DNA of 64,000 nucleotides from Sphagnum compactum (lineage: Eukaryota; Bryophyta; Sphagnopsida; Sphagnales), in assembly GCA_965153455.1 (NCBI GenBank), contig OZ234499.1, positions 11,280,271 to 11,344,270 of the forward strand, written 5' to 3'. The position numbers and the translations under genes were made by a program. Position 1 is the first letter of the stretch; the number at the start of each line of letters is the position of its first letter. Positions 47,001 through 60,731 of this stretch are shown piece by piece. The notes under the pieces are model-generated. The model searched no databases. It saw only the letters and a program-made list of their open reading frames with translations, and had not been told where the DNA came from.

Positions 47001-49250
47001 TGTTGATTTTATTTCCATTGGAAATTGCATTAAGGGGAATAATAATTTAAATTAAAAATCTCAAGTGAAAATCCTATATAAAAACCATCATGTCATCAAT
47101 GTTTTACTTTTACAATTTTGTGACAATGCTCAAGTGACAATCATCCATAAACATATTTAGCCAAATTTTGCAATGTTCAAAATATGAAAATAAAAAAACC
47201 TTAAGCACCCTTTCATATTTTAGGCAATTTATAAAATTTTCATTTTGGGCAAATTTTTAACATGGAATTTGTGACCCATTATTCTGTTTTCAAATTATTT
47301 TTTGCATAATAGTGAAAATTCACCAAAAATATTATTGCATACGACCTTTAAAGAAAGAAAAACTTAAATTCAAGATAAACATCACAAGACGTGTACTCCC
47401 AATCACTTGCTTAGTTCTCTAGAAGCTCCACCATGTTACGTTTTCTTTCATAGTTTTCCAATGTCTTCTACTAGCTTATTAATGTGACTAGCATGGGACA
47501 TATGTGGAAAATGGATGTGAATTCAAAGGTCTATTAGTTTTGAAATCCATCAAGGATTTTTAGAGTCAAACCTTATGCACGTTGTTAGGGTTCAATGAAT
47601 TAAACCCAAATGATTAACTTATGTTCATGATTTCTTCTTAGAAATGAATGTTAGGCCCAATTAGATGACATTTCCATAATTGATTATTATACTCATGGAT
47701 TTGTGAGACCATACCATGCATCAACAACATTTGAATCCAATTGTTTTGAGGTTAAATTATGTAGTTCAAATAGATGATTAAATGGAACAGTACTTGTTAA
47801 AAGTATATCAAGGTAATTGACAGATGAAATTACTTGATGCATGCCTATTTAAATTTGATTTTTTTGGGGAAAATAATCCAAAAAATTAATTTAAAAAAGA
47901 ATATTATGCATGTACAAATTATCTTTAACTAGGGAACTATATCTATCTACAATACTCCCTAAAGGGATTCACCATTAATTAAATTATTCTCAAATTCATT
48001 AATTTTTTGAAAAAGAGTTTCCTAGAATGCCAAAAATCAGTACAAATAATAAACTCTGTATTGGGTGCTTTTAAAAAAAATCATACCTAAGGTTAGTCCT
48101 AAAATTGAGTCAAAGACTTATATCAAAATTATAACTACAATAATTATTTTTCAAGTTTCTAGAAATTTTCAATACAATCACTAATTAAATTTCAATGAAT
48201 AATGCTTGTAATTGGACGCATGAATAATAGTGATGATGTTTTATACAATTTATCATAAAGCAAACTACTCAATATGGTCAACTTAGTGATTACATTCAAT
48301 TTTGGAATAAAGATATTGTCAATAACCTTGCTGGATTGTGAATAAGGATTTAAAGGCCGTTTGCAATTTGATATGGAACTCACACATCCTATTATCATAG
48401 TAACCTTGACGGCTTTGGCATAAATTAAATTATTTTTTAATCTGTTGAAATTTTGAAAAAAAATACTTAAAGCCTAAGAATATGAACTCTAGTCATTTTG
48501 AAGGGAGGGTACTACATGAAGATCCACCTGACCACTAAAACATATAGTTTCAAGTTGTTTGAAATAGTACCTTACGAGTAACTTTAATCTTTATCGTTGA
48601 AAAATTTAGAATTAAAAACCCAAGCATCGAACCAAGAAATTTTAATTTAATTAATTAATTATTCAACAAGTAAGTGTCGTAACCACCAAGGTATTACAAA
48701 ACCTAAATGAATGAGTCATTTACAAAAATTATATGTGAAAGACAAAAAATAGAAAGTACATATACTAGACCTTCAAATGCATTTGCTTACATCATTGAAA
48801 AGTCATAACCTAAGTGGAGATGTTATTTTTGCCAACCAAAACACACAATTGAATTGAATGGCTTTTTTCACCTCTTTTGAATGTGGTTAAGTTTTCCATT
48901 CATTGTGCCAACAAAATTGTAACTAGCCACATGTTACAAAAAGGAAGGCAAGATGATTTTTCCATGAAAAGATGGGAGACCACAACTTTTTGGGTTTATG
49001 AATAGTAGTAATGGATGATGGATGTGAAGTGGGATGCAAGCAAAAAAACTTTCCAGCTGTTGCCCAAGTAAAAGGGAGAAAAAAACTACTAGTGTGTGGC
49101 ACTTTCTCTCCTTTTCCTTGTTTTGCCCTTTGACTTAATCCACATCTTTTTTGAGAAAAAAGATGGATGATGCCCATACACATTTTTCTGCTGCCCTTTA
49201 TGGGGACTTTGTGTCCTGTTATGCACATTTTGTGCATGTAATTCTATACA
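44050..49250. other. AT-rich spacer, no gene identified
   Basis: Five kilobases with no credible gene. A frame at 45345-45731 (128 codons) contains an internal duplication ('tattacatcttgatg' and 'gagtttct.tatcata' near 45475 and 45640) and encodes a hydrophobic AT-driven peptide. It is not called. Confidence 0.5.
46321..46452. repeat. 49-bp tandem repeat followed by (GT)n
   Basis: Two and a bit copies of a unit starting 'ggagagggtagttgtatgag' with period 49 bp (46321, 46370, partial 46418) run into a GT dinucleotide tract at 46434-46452. Confidence 0.85.
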
Positions 49251-49278
49251 GTAAAGGACGTCGTGGTTGTGAAGCTTC

Positions 49279-49386
49279 GGGATGAAATGAAGCTTTCCAT
49301 CCAGACATCGGGATGAAATGAAGTTTTCCATCCAGACATCAAGATGAAATGAAGCTTTTCATCCATCCATCCATCCCGTCATCCAT
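49279..49386. repeat. 31-bp tandem repeat followed by (ATCC)n
   Basis: Three copies of 'gatgaaatgaagctttccat' plus 'ccagacatc' at 49279, 49310 and 49341, the last merging into a short 'catc/atcc' run. Confidence 0.85.
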
Positions 49387-49911
49387 CCAAACAGAACAAA
49401 TATATATTTTTAAAAGGGAAAAAACTAGAAAAAAAATAAAAACAGAAAAACACTTTAACAATTAGAAATAACACACCTGTGCATTAGGCACGGGGTTCAA
49501 ACTAGTAGAAATACACAGGACCCCAAAGTCTTTAAATGGGCAGCACTAAAATGTGTCTGTGCATCTCCGGTCACATCTTGGATGGGCAAATGGGCAGTTG
49601 AAGAAAAAAAGAATTAACAGGCAATATTTTTGTATTGCCGGGCAATAAGAAGGACCCTTTGCTTATATTATTTACCGTCTTCTGTTCTGCAAGGTTGCCA
49701 TTCAAAATGTGCTCACAAACAAATTGGGGATCCATTGAGTTGTCTTTTGCCTCAACATCTAATCCAAACACTCAATGCAATGTTCCAAAACTACATGGTA
49801 CCCAGGTCCAGTGGTTCTTTGATTCTGATTATTTTTCAAAAGACCCGGAACCCATGGGTATTACAAAAATCAGATACCCGACCCAAACGGGTTGTTACAA
49901 TGCAAAAAAAG

Positions 49912-50181
49912 GAATTATGAAAACTCAAATATTTCACCATGCAAAAAAAATAAATTATAATCTTCAAAAAATATCCTCTAAAAGAAACCAAAATCCTTCA
50001 AGACATTATAACTCTTGTAACTAATCTCAAGTTTCAAACACAAGCCAAAATATCATCTTTCAAAAATCCTCATTTGAAAATAGACCTATTATAACCTAGG
50101 GGGCCAAAAAATCCATTAAGCTACTATATACTCTATAACGAATCTAAACACAATATTCCTTGCCTTGGTAGGCAAGGTCAA
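49912..50181 (+). repeat. Dispersed repeat, copy 2
   Basis: Second copy of the element at 43792-44038, same strand. It ends in the same hairpin arms, CCTTGCC and GGCAAGG (50158-50177), but with loop ttggta, the exact reverse complement of the loop in copy 1. Confidence 0.85.
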
Positions 50182-51139
50182 CAAATCTAATCTCTTTGAT
50201 GCACTAAAACAAAAGATGGGTGCATTTCGTAGTTTTATTCACTAAATTATTGTTCCAATGAAAATAATGAGATGATTTTTATTCTTTCAAGAAGGTGCGG
50301 TGGATTGAAAATTGGTCTATGAATCTCAAAATCATGTCTACACTTATGAAAATTTTCTTTTATTTTCATCACAACTATTTCAAATTGGTTGTGTGAGTCG
50401 AACAAAACTATTTGTTCATCCCTCTTGGCTTTGATGAAAACCAATACTTTTGTGTGCTTCCAATTTGATTGTATTAGCTTCCTTGTGTGAACTTAATGGA
50501 ATTTGAGTTTGTGTTGGTTTCATTATTTCCTTTGTTTTGTTTTTTTGTTATAACATAGTTCTATTTGTAACTTTTGCATTAAAATAAATACTAATTCGTC
50601 ATTGCATTTGTGTTTTCATTCATTGGTGAAAGGCAAGGCATAAGACGACATTGGAAATTGAAGTTATAAAATGTCACTTGATTTGTAGATAGAAATGAAG
50701 ATTGGAAAAGTCCTCACCTTCTTCATTTTACTTGTTCACCATAGTTGTTGAAGCTCAAGAATGATATGTCAAACATGTCCATTCTTTAACCATGCAATCG
50801 TGCTAAAGGCAAAGGAAGGACATTGACAATGGCAAGGACTATGAGAGCAATGATTATTGCAAGGTTTGAGGAATGACGATGGCAACAAAGCAATTTCATG
50901 ACAAGAAGGAGGAGAAGGAGGTGTGTCTTGATTTGTAGCATTGAGTTATACATGCAAATTTTGAACCTCTTATATAAGGTAAATCATTTTTTGTAAAATT
51001 TTCATTTCATAAAAATTCATTGTCTCATAGCATTGTCATTAACATAATGCTAACAAAAAAGACAAAATTTGTCGAAAAGAAAACACAATGGAGCCTTCGA
51101 CTCGTTACGCGATGAGGTGCTTGTTAGACGACGCCCACT

Positions 51140-51154
51140 AAACCCTAAACCCTA
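51140..51154. promoter_or_regulatory. Telobox upstream of tRNA-IPT gene
   Basis: AAACCCTAAACCCTA lies 63-77 bases before the ATG at 51217. The AAACCCTAA telobox is a known element in promoters of plant translation-related genes, which suits a tRNA-modifying enzyme. Function here is inferred. Confidence 0.5.
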
Positions 51155-51216
51155 GAGCTGAAGAGTTTTGCAGCGATAGAGGAGGAGAGGCTCCTACGGC
51201 CACAGTAGTAGCGTCG

Positions 51217-54200
51217 ATGATTACCAGCGCTGCAGCTGCGGCCATCTCTTCTATCGGCTCCTGCTCTTGCAGTAAGCTTCTCAACAGTTGTGGTCATTCC
51301 TTCTTGGCATGCGTGAAGCTTTTTTCCTTCTCCGATCAATTCTGCCCTAAGAGATGGCCGTCGTCCAGCCGATCTACCAGAGCGCCATTGAAATCTGCAA
51401 GAGCAAGAGCTCCAATTGCGTCGTACTTAAGAAGTTCTCGAGGAGTTTCTTCTTCTAGAGCAAGTTCTCAGATCATGGCTATTCAAGCTCCAGACATATC
51501 CCGTAGAGCTCAAGAACCTGCAGACAAGGAGGAGGCTGGTGAATGCTCGAAGCAGCTTGAGGAGGAAATTCATGTCGAGAAGAATCGAAGAATCGACAAT
51601 CCTCGTTTAAGAGATCGAGTTGATAGCGGGAAAAACATATCGACGACGACGGATCAATTGAATGAAGCAGTCGGAGGAGCCAGAGATAAGGGGAGAGTGG
51701 TGGTGATAGCAGGGCCTACAGCAGTCGGAAAGACAAGAGTAGCTTTGGCTCTTGCTAAGAGGCTTGGAGGAGAGATTGTGAGCGCTGATTCTGTTCAGGT
51801 TACTGGAATTTCTTCAAACCTGTGTCTCTTCCTGTTTGCTCTTTGACGTGTCCCCAGATGTGCTTCATTTTGTTTCTACCTCTTTTCAATTGTGGATTCA
51901 TCTACATCTTCCCCCCTTTCTTATTGACACTGCCATGAATCCTATAGAGCTCTGCTCTTCTGTTTTTGTTTTTCTTCTTAGTGTGTTAAACCCTAAATGT
52001 CATTCCAAGTTGCTTGATCTTCTCTCGTTGTCCTCCTTGACCTGAATACACTTTGTATGTGTTGATTGTGCATTTTCTCAACACTTTTCCTCTGCATCTG
52101 CAGTGTTCACATCTTCAGCATGTTTTCTGTTTATGTGTGAAGACTTATAGTGTAGATTTGAAGATTGGTAAGGTTGGCAATGGGGCCCCTTGCTGGTCAG
52201 ATTTGAAGTAGATTGTGCCATGGTTTTCTTGGAAATCCTGATAATCCATGGCATGACATGTTAACAGGTTGCATCCTGATGGATCTGTGAATAGGTTGCA
52301 TGATGATGATTTCCTTTTTCAGTTTCACAAAGCATGCTTTTGCTCAAAAGATCCATTGTCCAACTCTGCAGGTGTATGTAGGGCTCAACATTGGAAGTGC
52401 AAAAACACCAGCACATGAGCGTGAGGTTAGGTTCAAAACAGTGAAAACTTTTGTTGAGGATTTCTCATGAAGTCTTTGTTTAGATAGTCTTAATGACTGC
52501 GATGCAACAGTGTTGTTGTCCTTTTTTCTGGCAAGAAGATCACCAGCTGGTTACAAAGTGGAATGGTTGGATTTTCAGAATAGAGTTTGCCACCTGCGCT
52601 ATTTCTTATTGTACAGTGCTTATGCTATGTTGCAAGTGTTGCCCTAATCTTGTGTAAAAATTGATCACCACTGAGAACTTGTTTGGGAAGTCTAAATAAC
52701 TGCACTGCAATGCAGCAATGTTTGCTCTTTGTTCTGGCAAAAAGATCAGGAGCTGGTTTAAAAAGTGGAAATGTTGAATTTTTAGAACAGGGTTTGCCAC
52801 CTGCACCATAGTACAGTTCTTATGCTATGTTGCAAGCATTGCCCTAATCTTGTGCAAAAACTGATCACAACCTTTGCCAAAGCCCAGAACTGATATGACA
52901 AACCCTGCAGGGCACTTACATGCTTTTGTATCAACATAAATGTGAGTTTATCGGTTATTGTGTCATGTCTATTGACTTTGAACAATACAGATGGATGCTG
53001 ATTGAACAGTGTATAAGTTTGCCATCAAATGATTCATGGAGGTTTTCAGAAGCAATGTAACAAATATGAATATCTTGGTCATTGAATATAATACATTTGT
53101 GCAGGGTGTTCCACATCACTTGCTTGACATTGTCCTGCCTACAGAAGGTATGCAACTTTTCTAGGGGTAGAAGGAAGTAGTGCATTATGCCTTGCTACAA
53201 ATTGAGTACAAATAAGCAATTTTCTTAGACTGCTTGATATGAACATAGATCCAAAGTTTTGGGTAGTTAGCTTGAGACCTTTGTTATGTTTTTTAGGCAG
53301 ATTTTAGTTTGATCCATTTCCAGTTCATCCCCCCATCCCAAACACTCATTTGATTCAGAACATCTTGTGTGATTCAGATTACACAGCAGGATGCTTTTTT
53401 GATGATGCAAGGGCTGCTACTGAGGATGTGCTGGCTAGAGGAAGTGTTCCTATTGTTGTTGGTGGAACAGGGATGTATCTCCGCTGGTATGTTATGTTCT
53501 ATCACCCACCCTTTAAAGTGACAATTGAAGTTTTGTCTCTATCTTCAGTATAATACCTTTCGGAGCCCTACAACTGTCCATCCTGGAAAACCTCTAGTCG
53601 AACATCTGGATTTCTGACCAGGAAACACTATGCTAAACAGCCATTTTATCTAAAGGAAATTTATGCTGTGCTCCCCAGTGCAAGTGGGACTGTGAATCTC
53701 TTTCCTTGGTGCTGCTGAGGGTACTGCCTCCTTTTGTAGGTGGGGTCTGTGTTTGTTCACAGTGCTATTATCTCAGGAGTTCATCTAACCCAAGACTACT
53801 TTCTACCTGGCATTCTTGATTTCGGAGTTCTGAGGGGATCTGGTCTTCCCAACCTATCTAGGCCGCACTGCCATCATCTGCAACATACAGTTGACTGACT
53901 AAAATCCAACTTGGCTGACCAACCTAATCTGCTGGAAATGGAAACCATGCCAGAGAAGGATGGCATACTGCAGAATCAAACTAGTTATCAGAAAGTATTG
54001 ATCTTTAGAAATTTGCGGAGTCATTTTTAATGCAGGTGTATGGGTTATGAAGATGTTCTTGTGGTATGCCAACAGCTAGAATGCCTGACCTCTGTTATGT
54101 GATTTAAGTTTCCCAAATTAGAGTTGGCATTTAATTTAAGCCTTGGCAATCACATGATGTTCACAGTCGATTTGTACTACTTTTTGCCCTACAGAAGTGC

Positions 54201-56616
54201 TCTGCATCGTGTGGATGATGACAGGGCATTGATATTTTTGAAGTCTTGGAGTATGACTGCTCAGGTACATGAATGGCAAAGTTGGGGCACCCAAAGCTAC
54301 ACAGGAGGTCAGTGCTGTGGTGGAGGCGGAGATAGCACAATTGGTACAGGATGGAGGAGGCTGGGAAGCTGCCATATCCATGCTAGTTGAAGCTGGTGAC
54401 CCTCATACTGCTCACAGCCTAACTCGTAATGACTGGTATAGGCTGCGCCGTGCCCTTGAGATTGTTAAGGTAGGGTATGCTGCCATAAAATCAATCACAG
54501 TAATAAGGTTAGAATGCAATAAAACATAGCACAGATTGGAAATAACATGGTTCTTCACATCTTCTCTGATGCAGATGTCAGGTCAACCACGGGGAGCATT
54601 TCCAAAACCAAAAGGTGGCGGTGTTGACAATGTAGATGGGGATGTGGGGTTTGATTACGACTTCCAGTGTTATTTTTTGTATCAGTCTCGTGTGGCTTTG
54701 TACCAAGCAATTGATTTCCGGTGTGAGCAGATGGTGGCAGGTACACAATCTGACCAATAGCATGAGCTGGAAACCTGGTGTCTACAGACCCTATTTTCCA
54801 TAGCTTGTAGTTAAGAGGATGCTCCTGAGTGTGCATTGGCCATGTCACATGACAGCTGCATTGTATGGTAGTGATAAACTGTACATGCTTTATGTGTTCT
54901 TTTGCAATACTGAATTAGTACATTGGAAATGTTTGTGCTTTCAGAGGGCCTCTTGGATGAAGTGTCATGGCTTCTGGATTTAGGGGTACAACCGAACAGC
55001 AATTCGGCGTCTCGTGCTATTGGGTATCAAGAGGTAAAAGATTTATCTGCTGAAGTGTTTTGTTGGGAATGATCACCAGAATTTACACTGGATGGTTAGC
55101 TATGAAAAATTACCTTGACTGTGTGGATGATGTGTGACATATCCTAATTTATACATACATGGAGTGTGTGATTGCTTGTGGCTGGTCAAACATGTGTTCA
55201 GAGCCCTCCTTGGAAGGCTACATGAATACCATCTTGCCAGTAGAGCCTAGTGGCTTAGTCATCCACTCAAAAAGCTTCATGACCTAGTTCTTTGGTTGAG
55301 CTTTCAAGATTTGAATGGTCGGGTGACTGCAGTGTGATGACTAGTGAACACCTGGTGTTGACAATGTATAGAAATCCTCACTGTAACTTCCACACCAAGT
55401 TTGTTTAGAAATGGGATCTTGGCATGAGAGCATCCATGACCATCAGTTTTGAAGGTTTTGTTTAAGAGCTGAAATTGTTGATGGCAGGCAATGAAATTTT
55501 TGTTGGAGTGTCGGGCAGCTGGAGGCATAAGCACAGAAGAGGATTTTCTGACGTTCCTTTCAGCCTTTCAACAAGCTTCAAGGTCCATTACTCATGCTTT
55601 TCTTTTCTGTTGTGTTAATTAACAGTTGGTTACAGGGTCATCACAGCTACAATTGCACCCTGATTGCTTTGGGGTGCTGAGTGACACAGTCGTGTTGCAC
55701 TCCTGGACACTGTTCTGCTGCTTGACCTTAGATTGATTGAAATTTGTGCCCATTTTGTAGATAATTGTCAGATCTAGATCCAGATACATGGCATCAACCA
55801 AATTGCTGACAACTCTGCAGTAACCATGTCCATGTTTCCCCAGTATGGGGAACTGTGGAGTGCATCTGCAGAACCTATTATGGTCTTGATTGGGCCAGCT
55901 TGGTTAGTTTATATTGAGTGGGCTATTCAGTGTATGGTGTTGTAACCTTTCATTTCTCACTATCTAACCCCTCCAATTCAAATCCATGCAGGAATTTGGT
56001 AAGACGTCAATTGACATGGTTTCGGAACAATTCAGAAAATGATGTACAGCTCTTTACTTGGATTGATGTGACGCAGCCACTGGTTAGTGCCTGGTCATAT
56101 GCCTTAGCTAGGATGCTTTTCTTTCATTTGATATCATGACTGAGAACCTTTCAATGTCTCTTTAGCCCTTGTGGTCCTTTCCTAGGAGCTGTACTGAGCG
56201 TGGGCTCCTTCCAGAGGTGGTACTGTGAGAGTGTAGTTATAAGCTGTTGTCTGGGAGCTCAAGCCTTCAGATGCTAAAGTCTAAAGTCTGAGATTATGGT
56301 TCGTTTGTGTGTTTTTTGTTCTTGTTTTGCTAGATTGATAATCTTGATTGTGAAATGTACATCTAAATGTGCTCTTGAATTTGTGCCTTTCTATTTGCAG
56401 GATGATATTGTGGAGGGTATGGCAAAGGAATATTTGAGACCTGCTGGAGTTCCTAGTTGCAGAGATGGTGGAGCCATTCATAAGGAAGCCAGTTACAAAG
56501 ATGGCAAAATCCTGAAGACATACCGGACCTCAAACAGGTGCTCTTCACTTTTCAGCTTTGAAATCTGCTTTGAAGTTGTAGGAAACCCCTTGAAGCATAT
56601 GATGCACAAACTGTAG
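51217..56616 (+). CDS. tRNA dimethylallyltransferase, IPT9/MiaA type, probably plastid-targeted
   Basis: Transfers a dimethylallyl group to adenosine-37 of tRNAs reading UNN codons; turnover of such tRNAs yields cis-zeatin type cytokinins. Exons: 51217-51798, 52372-52425, 53105-53147, 53378-53486, 54265-54469, 54575-54740, 54945-55033, 55488-55582, 55992-56082 and 56401 onward. Phases agree at every junction and no lesion is seen. The P-loop GPTAVGKT is at residues 166-173, followed by DSVQVYVGLNIGSAK, GVPHHLLDIVLPTE, PIVVGGTGMYLRW, DWYRLRRALEIVK, DEVSWLLDLGV, SRAIGYQEAMKFLLECR and RNLVRRQLTWFRN, the MiaA/IPT core in order. About 150 residues precede the core; the first 85 are rich in Ser, Ala and Arg and poor in acidic residues, typical of a chloroplast transit peptide, as in IPT9. 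The 3' end is uncertain: the exon at 56401 reads to TAG at 56616 (549 residues), but a donor at 56538 and an acceptor before 57847 allow another last exon. Confidence 0.87.
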
Positions 56617-59600
56617 CACCTGCTGGCTGGTTCCCTTGCTTCACCTGTTTCTTTGCCAAAGGATTGACATTTTTTTGTCATGAAAGCATTTGAAGAAACA
56701 CTGTGCATTGTCTCAAGATGGAGGAGGGAAAGAGAGCATTGCTATCTGACTTTCATTGCTATCTGATCATCAATTGAGCTGGGGCTGACTTCTGTTTCAT
56801 TCAAACAGGATATACTCAAACAGTCAAGCATGCACGAACATAGTAGAATGGGTTAGACATACACAGGGCAAGAAAGCATCAGAGAAAGCATTATCCACAA
56901 CTGTTTCATAGCCTAAAGGTTATGCAGTTCTCATAAGCTTTGTTACAGTATATCCATCTTGTCAAAATGGTAGGAATCAGATAAATTGCTCATTCAAAGT
57001 GACAAGGAGTTGTGCACTGGAATTGCATTGCTGCAATTTCAGATGTTTTCTGAGATTGAAGTATTTAACTGAAACACAAATGTGAAAAGGGGCTCAATTC
57101 ATTCAGTGGTGTGTTCTGTTGCCATCAGCACTCATGAATGGTTTAGTGGTCATGTTAAACTGTTTAGCAAGCACAAAATGACTACTGAAGAGAAAATGCA
57201 ATGGGACACAATGGAGAAGTGTGGGAAGAGGCCAGATTGGTGAGGAACTGGCTGAAAACTGAGCATGGAGGACTGAAGGAAAAACCTATCACAGTTGCGG
57301 GAGGAGAGGATGAAGATCATGCAATACTTTCCAGTTAAAAGGAAATTCTGGTGATGAGGCAAGACAATTCAGAAAAAGGGAGAGAAAAGAAGAGGACCAA
57401 TGAACCCACTGGATAAAGGAGCAGTAGGAATTTAGTGATAAGAGACACTTGGACAATGAGAAAGAAAACTATAGGAAAAATGCAGGGTAGATTAAGATCA
57501 AGCAGTAGGAATTCTGTGATAAGAAGAGGAACTTGGAAAAGGTTGTAGAAAGCAAGAGTAAAAACCCGAGTACATAAAGATCAAGCAGTAGCAGTGAAAG
57601 GAAGGAGATGGTAGTTGAAGAAAGGAGTAGAAAACAAGAGAAACAGAGCAACAAACTAATTATGAGAGACAGTGACAGAGAGAGTAGGGCACTAAACCCT
57701 AATTCTGTAATATGAAGAGAGACATGGAAAATGAGGGATAAATCAAGAATAAAAAGCAGAGGAGATGGAGTGATTGACTATCTCCTGAATGTGAGCATCT
57801 TGCAATTTGTTATCAAGACTTGTTTCTAGTTTTGTTGCTTTGCAGGAAAGTTGGTATTATTGCTGGCTGTGTTTGTGGTGTGAAGTACAGGGTATACCCT
57901 GGGTTGGAAATTAAAATGCGACTGGCTTATATCTCATGCGTTTCAATCTCCACTAGTTTATTGATCCATTTTGTTCATGAATTCTAATGATTTTAACATG
58001 GTAGATGGCTTGGAGGATATTCTTTTAGCTATCCTCTACAAGCGGTTGAAGAAGGATAATTATCATCTCAGGTGGTTATGGTGGCAAGCTATACTTTCAT
58101 AATCCTACAACCACAAGTGTGGTGGGTGGAGCTTTAATCCACAAAAGGTTGTTTAATGTGAATATCACCTATTGGCTGTAACATGCCATTGTTAGATTGC
58201 AATTTAACCTTCTTCAACTGAGAAGGGGTCATCAGAGAAATTAAGTGTGTTGAGTTCTTGACAACTTATGATTTCTACAAGTTTAGTGGATCATGGTATG
58301 ATTTGTGCCCCCAGTTCGTGTTTTTGTCTAAAATTTTCATGATCGTTTATGTCCCTGAACATGTTATTAAAATTGAAGAAAATTGTGCTACATTTCGAAG
58401 AATTGAAGAGATACCTATCTATACTCTGAAATTGATGAAAATTGTGCTAACCTTTGAAGCATTGAAAAGATATATATTTATTACCCAGCATTAATTGACT
58501 AGATTTTGATTGACAAAAGCATGAAGGTGCAGCCAAAAAAGACATGAGGAGAAAATTCAGATATCTGTCTGAGTGCTTATAAATTCCATGACTAATTTCT
58601 CAGGCACAATTCATCAATCAATTTTTTGCACATATAGAGTGAATGTCTCCTTCCAATTCTAACATTAGCGTTTTACACTCCTAAACTGAAACTGGATCAC
58701 CACTTCAATTTTACAGAATCTGATCAATCAGATCACTTCGAACTCTCTCTTGAGCTATCACATGTTACTGTGGCATCACAAGAGTGTAAGTCCAGTTCAA
58801 CCCCATTGCTACATATCCCTAGAAACATATTAGGATCACCCCAAAAAAGCACCAGCCCAAAAGATGTTTTTTTCCTTTCCCCGAAGTTTTGACAAGAGAG
58901 ACTACTGTCACCCATCTGGAGCCATTGATCCCAAAGTTGCATACAGTCCACCACAGTTATGGAATAATAGTTTCTCACTTGGAGTTCCCAAAAACTTGGG
59001 TCTCACTTCCCTCTACTGAAACCAATCTCCCATCATCCCAAATTCTTGCTTGATAAGCATGTAACACTGATCACAATGCCAACTTAGACAAGCTCAACAA
59101 GCCCCTATGATTTTTCATCACATCCACCATTTCCTATTACTGTATTCACGATTCTGCTTCAGTCTCCAAATCCTTAAACTTCTGTTCGCAGGGGAAATAA
59201 TGAGAACTTCAAAGACTACTTCAACCAAGTTAATGGCTATGGGCATTCTTCCCGACAGCCCGCACAAGAACAACTACTATTTCCAGACTTCAAAATGCTA
59301 AAATATCACATCCAGAGAATACTGAGCTCTCTCTACTTCCAGAACACAAAAACATCATGTTAGAGAACACTTAACTTTCACCTCTTGACAACATGTGCTT
59401 CATTAAATCCATCTTTAGCTTAGTGGCTTATGCCCCTTATGACAAGTTCAAACCAGTAGTGGTTAAAATAAATAAACGTTCCATGAATTTCCCACAGAAT
59501 GAACTCAGAGTTCACACTCAGATAAGTGCCCCCAGTTTATAATGGGGGTATTACTCCAAGTTGAAACGGTGATTAACTGTCTTGGAAATAGAAATTACAT

Positions 59601-60600
59601 GCAGCCAATGAGAAGGCTCATGGGGGCATAGTTTTTTTCTTTTGGGTTTGGGGGTGTGGGATTTTTGGTTTCCTGTTTGTTCTCAATGTGTTCCCTAAGG
59701 TGTTCCCAGTAGCACCTCATTTTTTATCCCATAGGGGAGCAAAGGGAAGTATGACAAATCATGCTTCTATTTTTGGGAGGGAACCATATTTAGGCTTTTA
59801 TGTTGGGGAGTGCCCCATGTTCCAAAAGTATTGGTGATGGGCCAATCAAATGGCTGCTTCTGGGAAAAAAAAACAAACAAACAGTGGGTGCATCCCCTTA
59901 CTAATTAATAATAAGTACCACCAGTTTATAAAGGGGAATGTTGAATTTTTTTGGGGGTTCCCCATGTGTTCCCCAACATGTTCCCAATACCTCCTCACTT
60001 TAACCAATATGCTTTGCCCTAAGTTTTACTCTTGTAACCTAAATAACCAGCCCAAGAGCAAATTACCAGGTATCTATTTTGGGACTATCCCAAGCTGCTT
60101 GATTAATGTGTTTTTGTCATTGACCAATCAAAGATGCTCATCACAAAAGCAAAGAAATTGAACTTTGGGATTCTCCACAAAAAAAAAATTGGGTTGAGAT
60201 CCACCGAAGTGGGAAGCCTTAACCTCATGTGTGAAAGCCCGAAGGCTTTTCCCGTCCTTGTCAAGGGAGATGCTAACCTTCTCTCGGCTCAACGAACACA
60301 AGAGCATTCTGGACTCTAGTGTTTATATAGACTCCAAATTCTACTCTCCAAACAATATGGTTTAAATTTCTTCATTTATGTGGGTCTCCCTCTCCTCTGC
60401 GGTTGCACTCGCAGGAGGTGCGCAGCAAATCTCCTCCTGCTACTACCACTCCTAGCAGCGGAATTTCTGCAACCAAATATGTCGCCTGATTTGGTCGAAT
60501 TTTTCCATTGAAGAAATTCGTGGTGTTGATGATCGGCAGAGTCGCAGACAGACAAACCGCCCCTACAAGAGTGAAGTGATTTGGTGGAAAAAAGAGCGTT
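56617..60600. other. Spacer, possibly with IPT 3' sequence
   Basis: A possible last IPT exon starts at about 57847 after 'tgctttgcag'. The A-rich tract at 57180-57780 has no frame of note. A pair of related segments near 59520-59725 and 59910-60005 share 'ccagtttataa.gggg' and 'tgttccc.aa' blocks and may be an old dispersed element. No other gene is seen. Confidence 0.4.
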
Positions 60601-60653
60601 GAAGAAGTCTATCAACATTGTTGGAATCATCGTTTCGGCGCGCTGTTGGATTC

Positions 60654-60731
60654 ATGCAACGGTGTCTAAGATCGATCGGTCGATCGATTGCCCCCGGCAG
60701 TCGATGCAGCAAGCTGCACTTGAATTTGCAG
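60654..60731 (+). CDS. Possible first exon with organelle-targeting peptide
   Basis: An ATG at 60654 opens 26 codons (MQRCLRSIGRSIAPGSR, continuing basic) up to a consensus donor, ttgcag|gtgagt, at 60731/60732. The peptide is Arg/Ser-rich without acidic residues, like a mitochondrial or plastid presequence. No following exon could be recognised before the convergent TRCF-type gene, so it may be a stranded exon, a noncoding transcript start or chance. Confidence 0.25.

Noticed and set aside
43792-50181. Pair of direct repeats as LTRs of a 6-kb retrotransposon.
   Set aside because: No gag/pol reading frame, primer-binding site or polypurine tract between them, and repeat ends are not TG...CA; dispersed short elements fit better.
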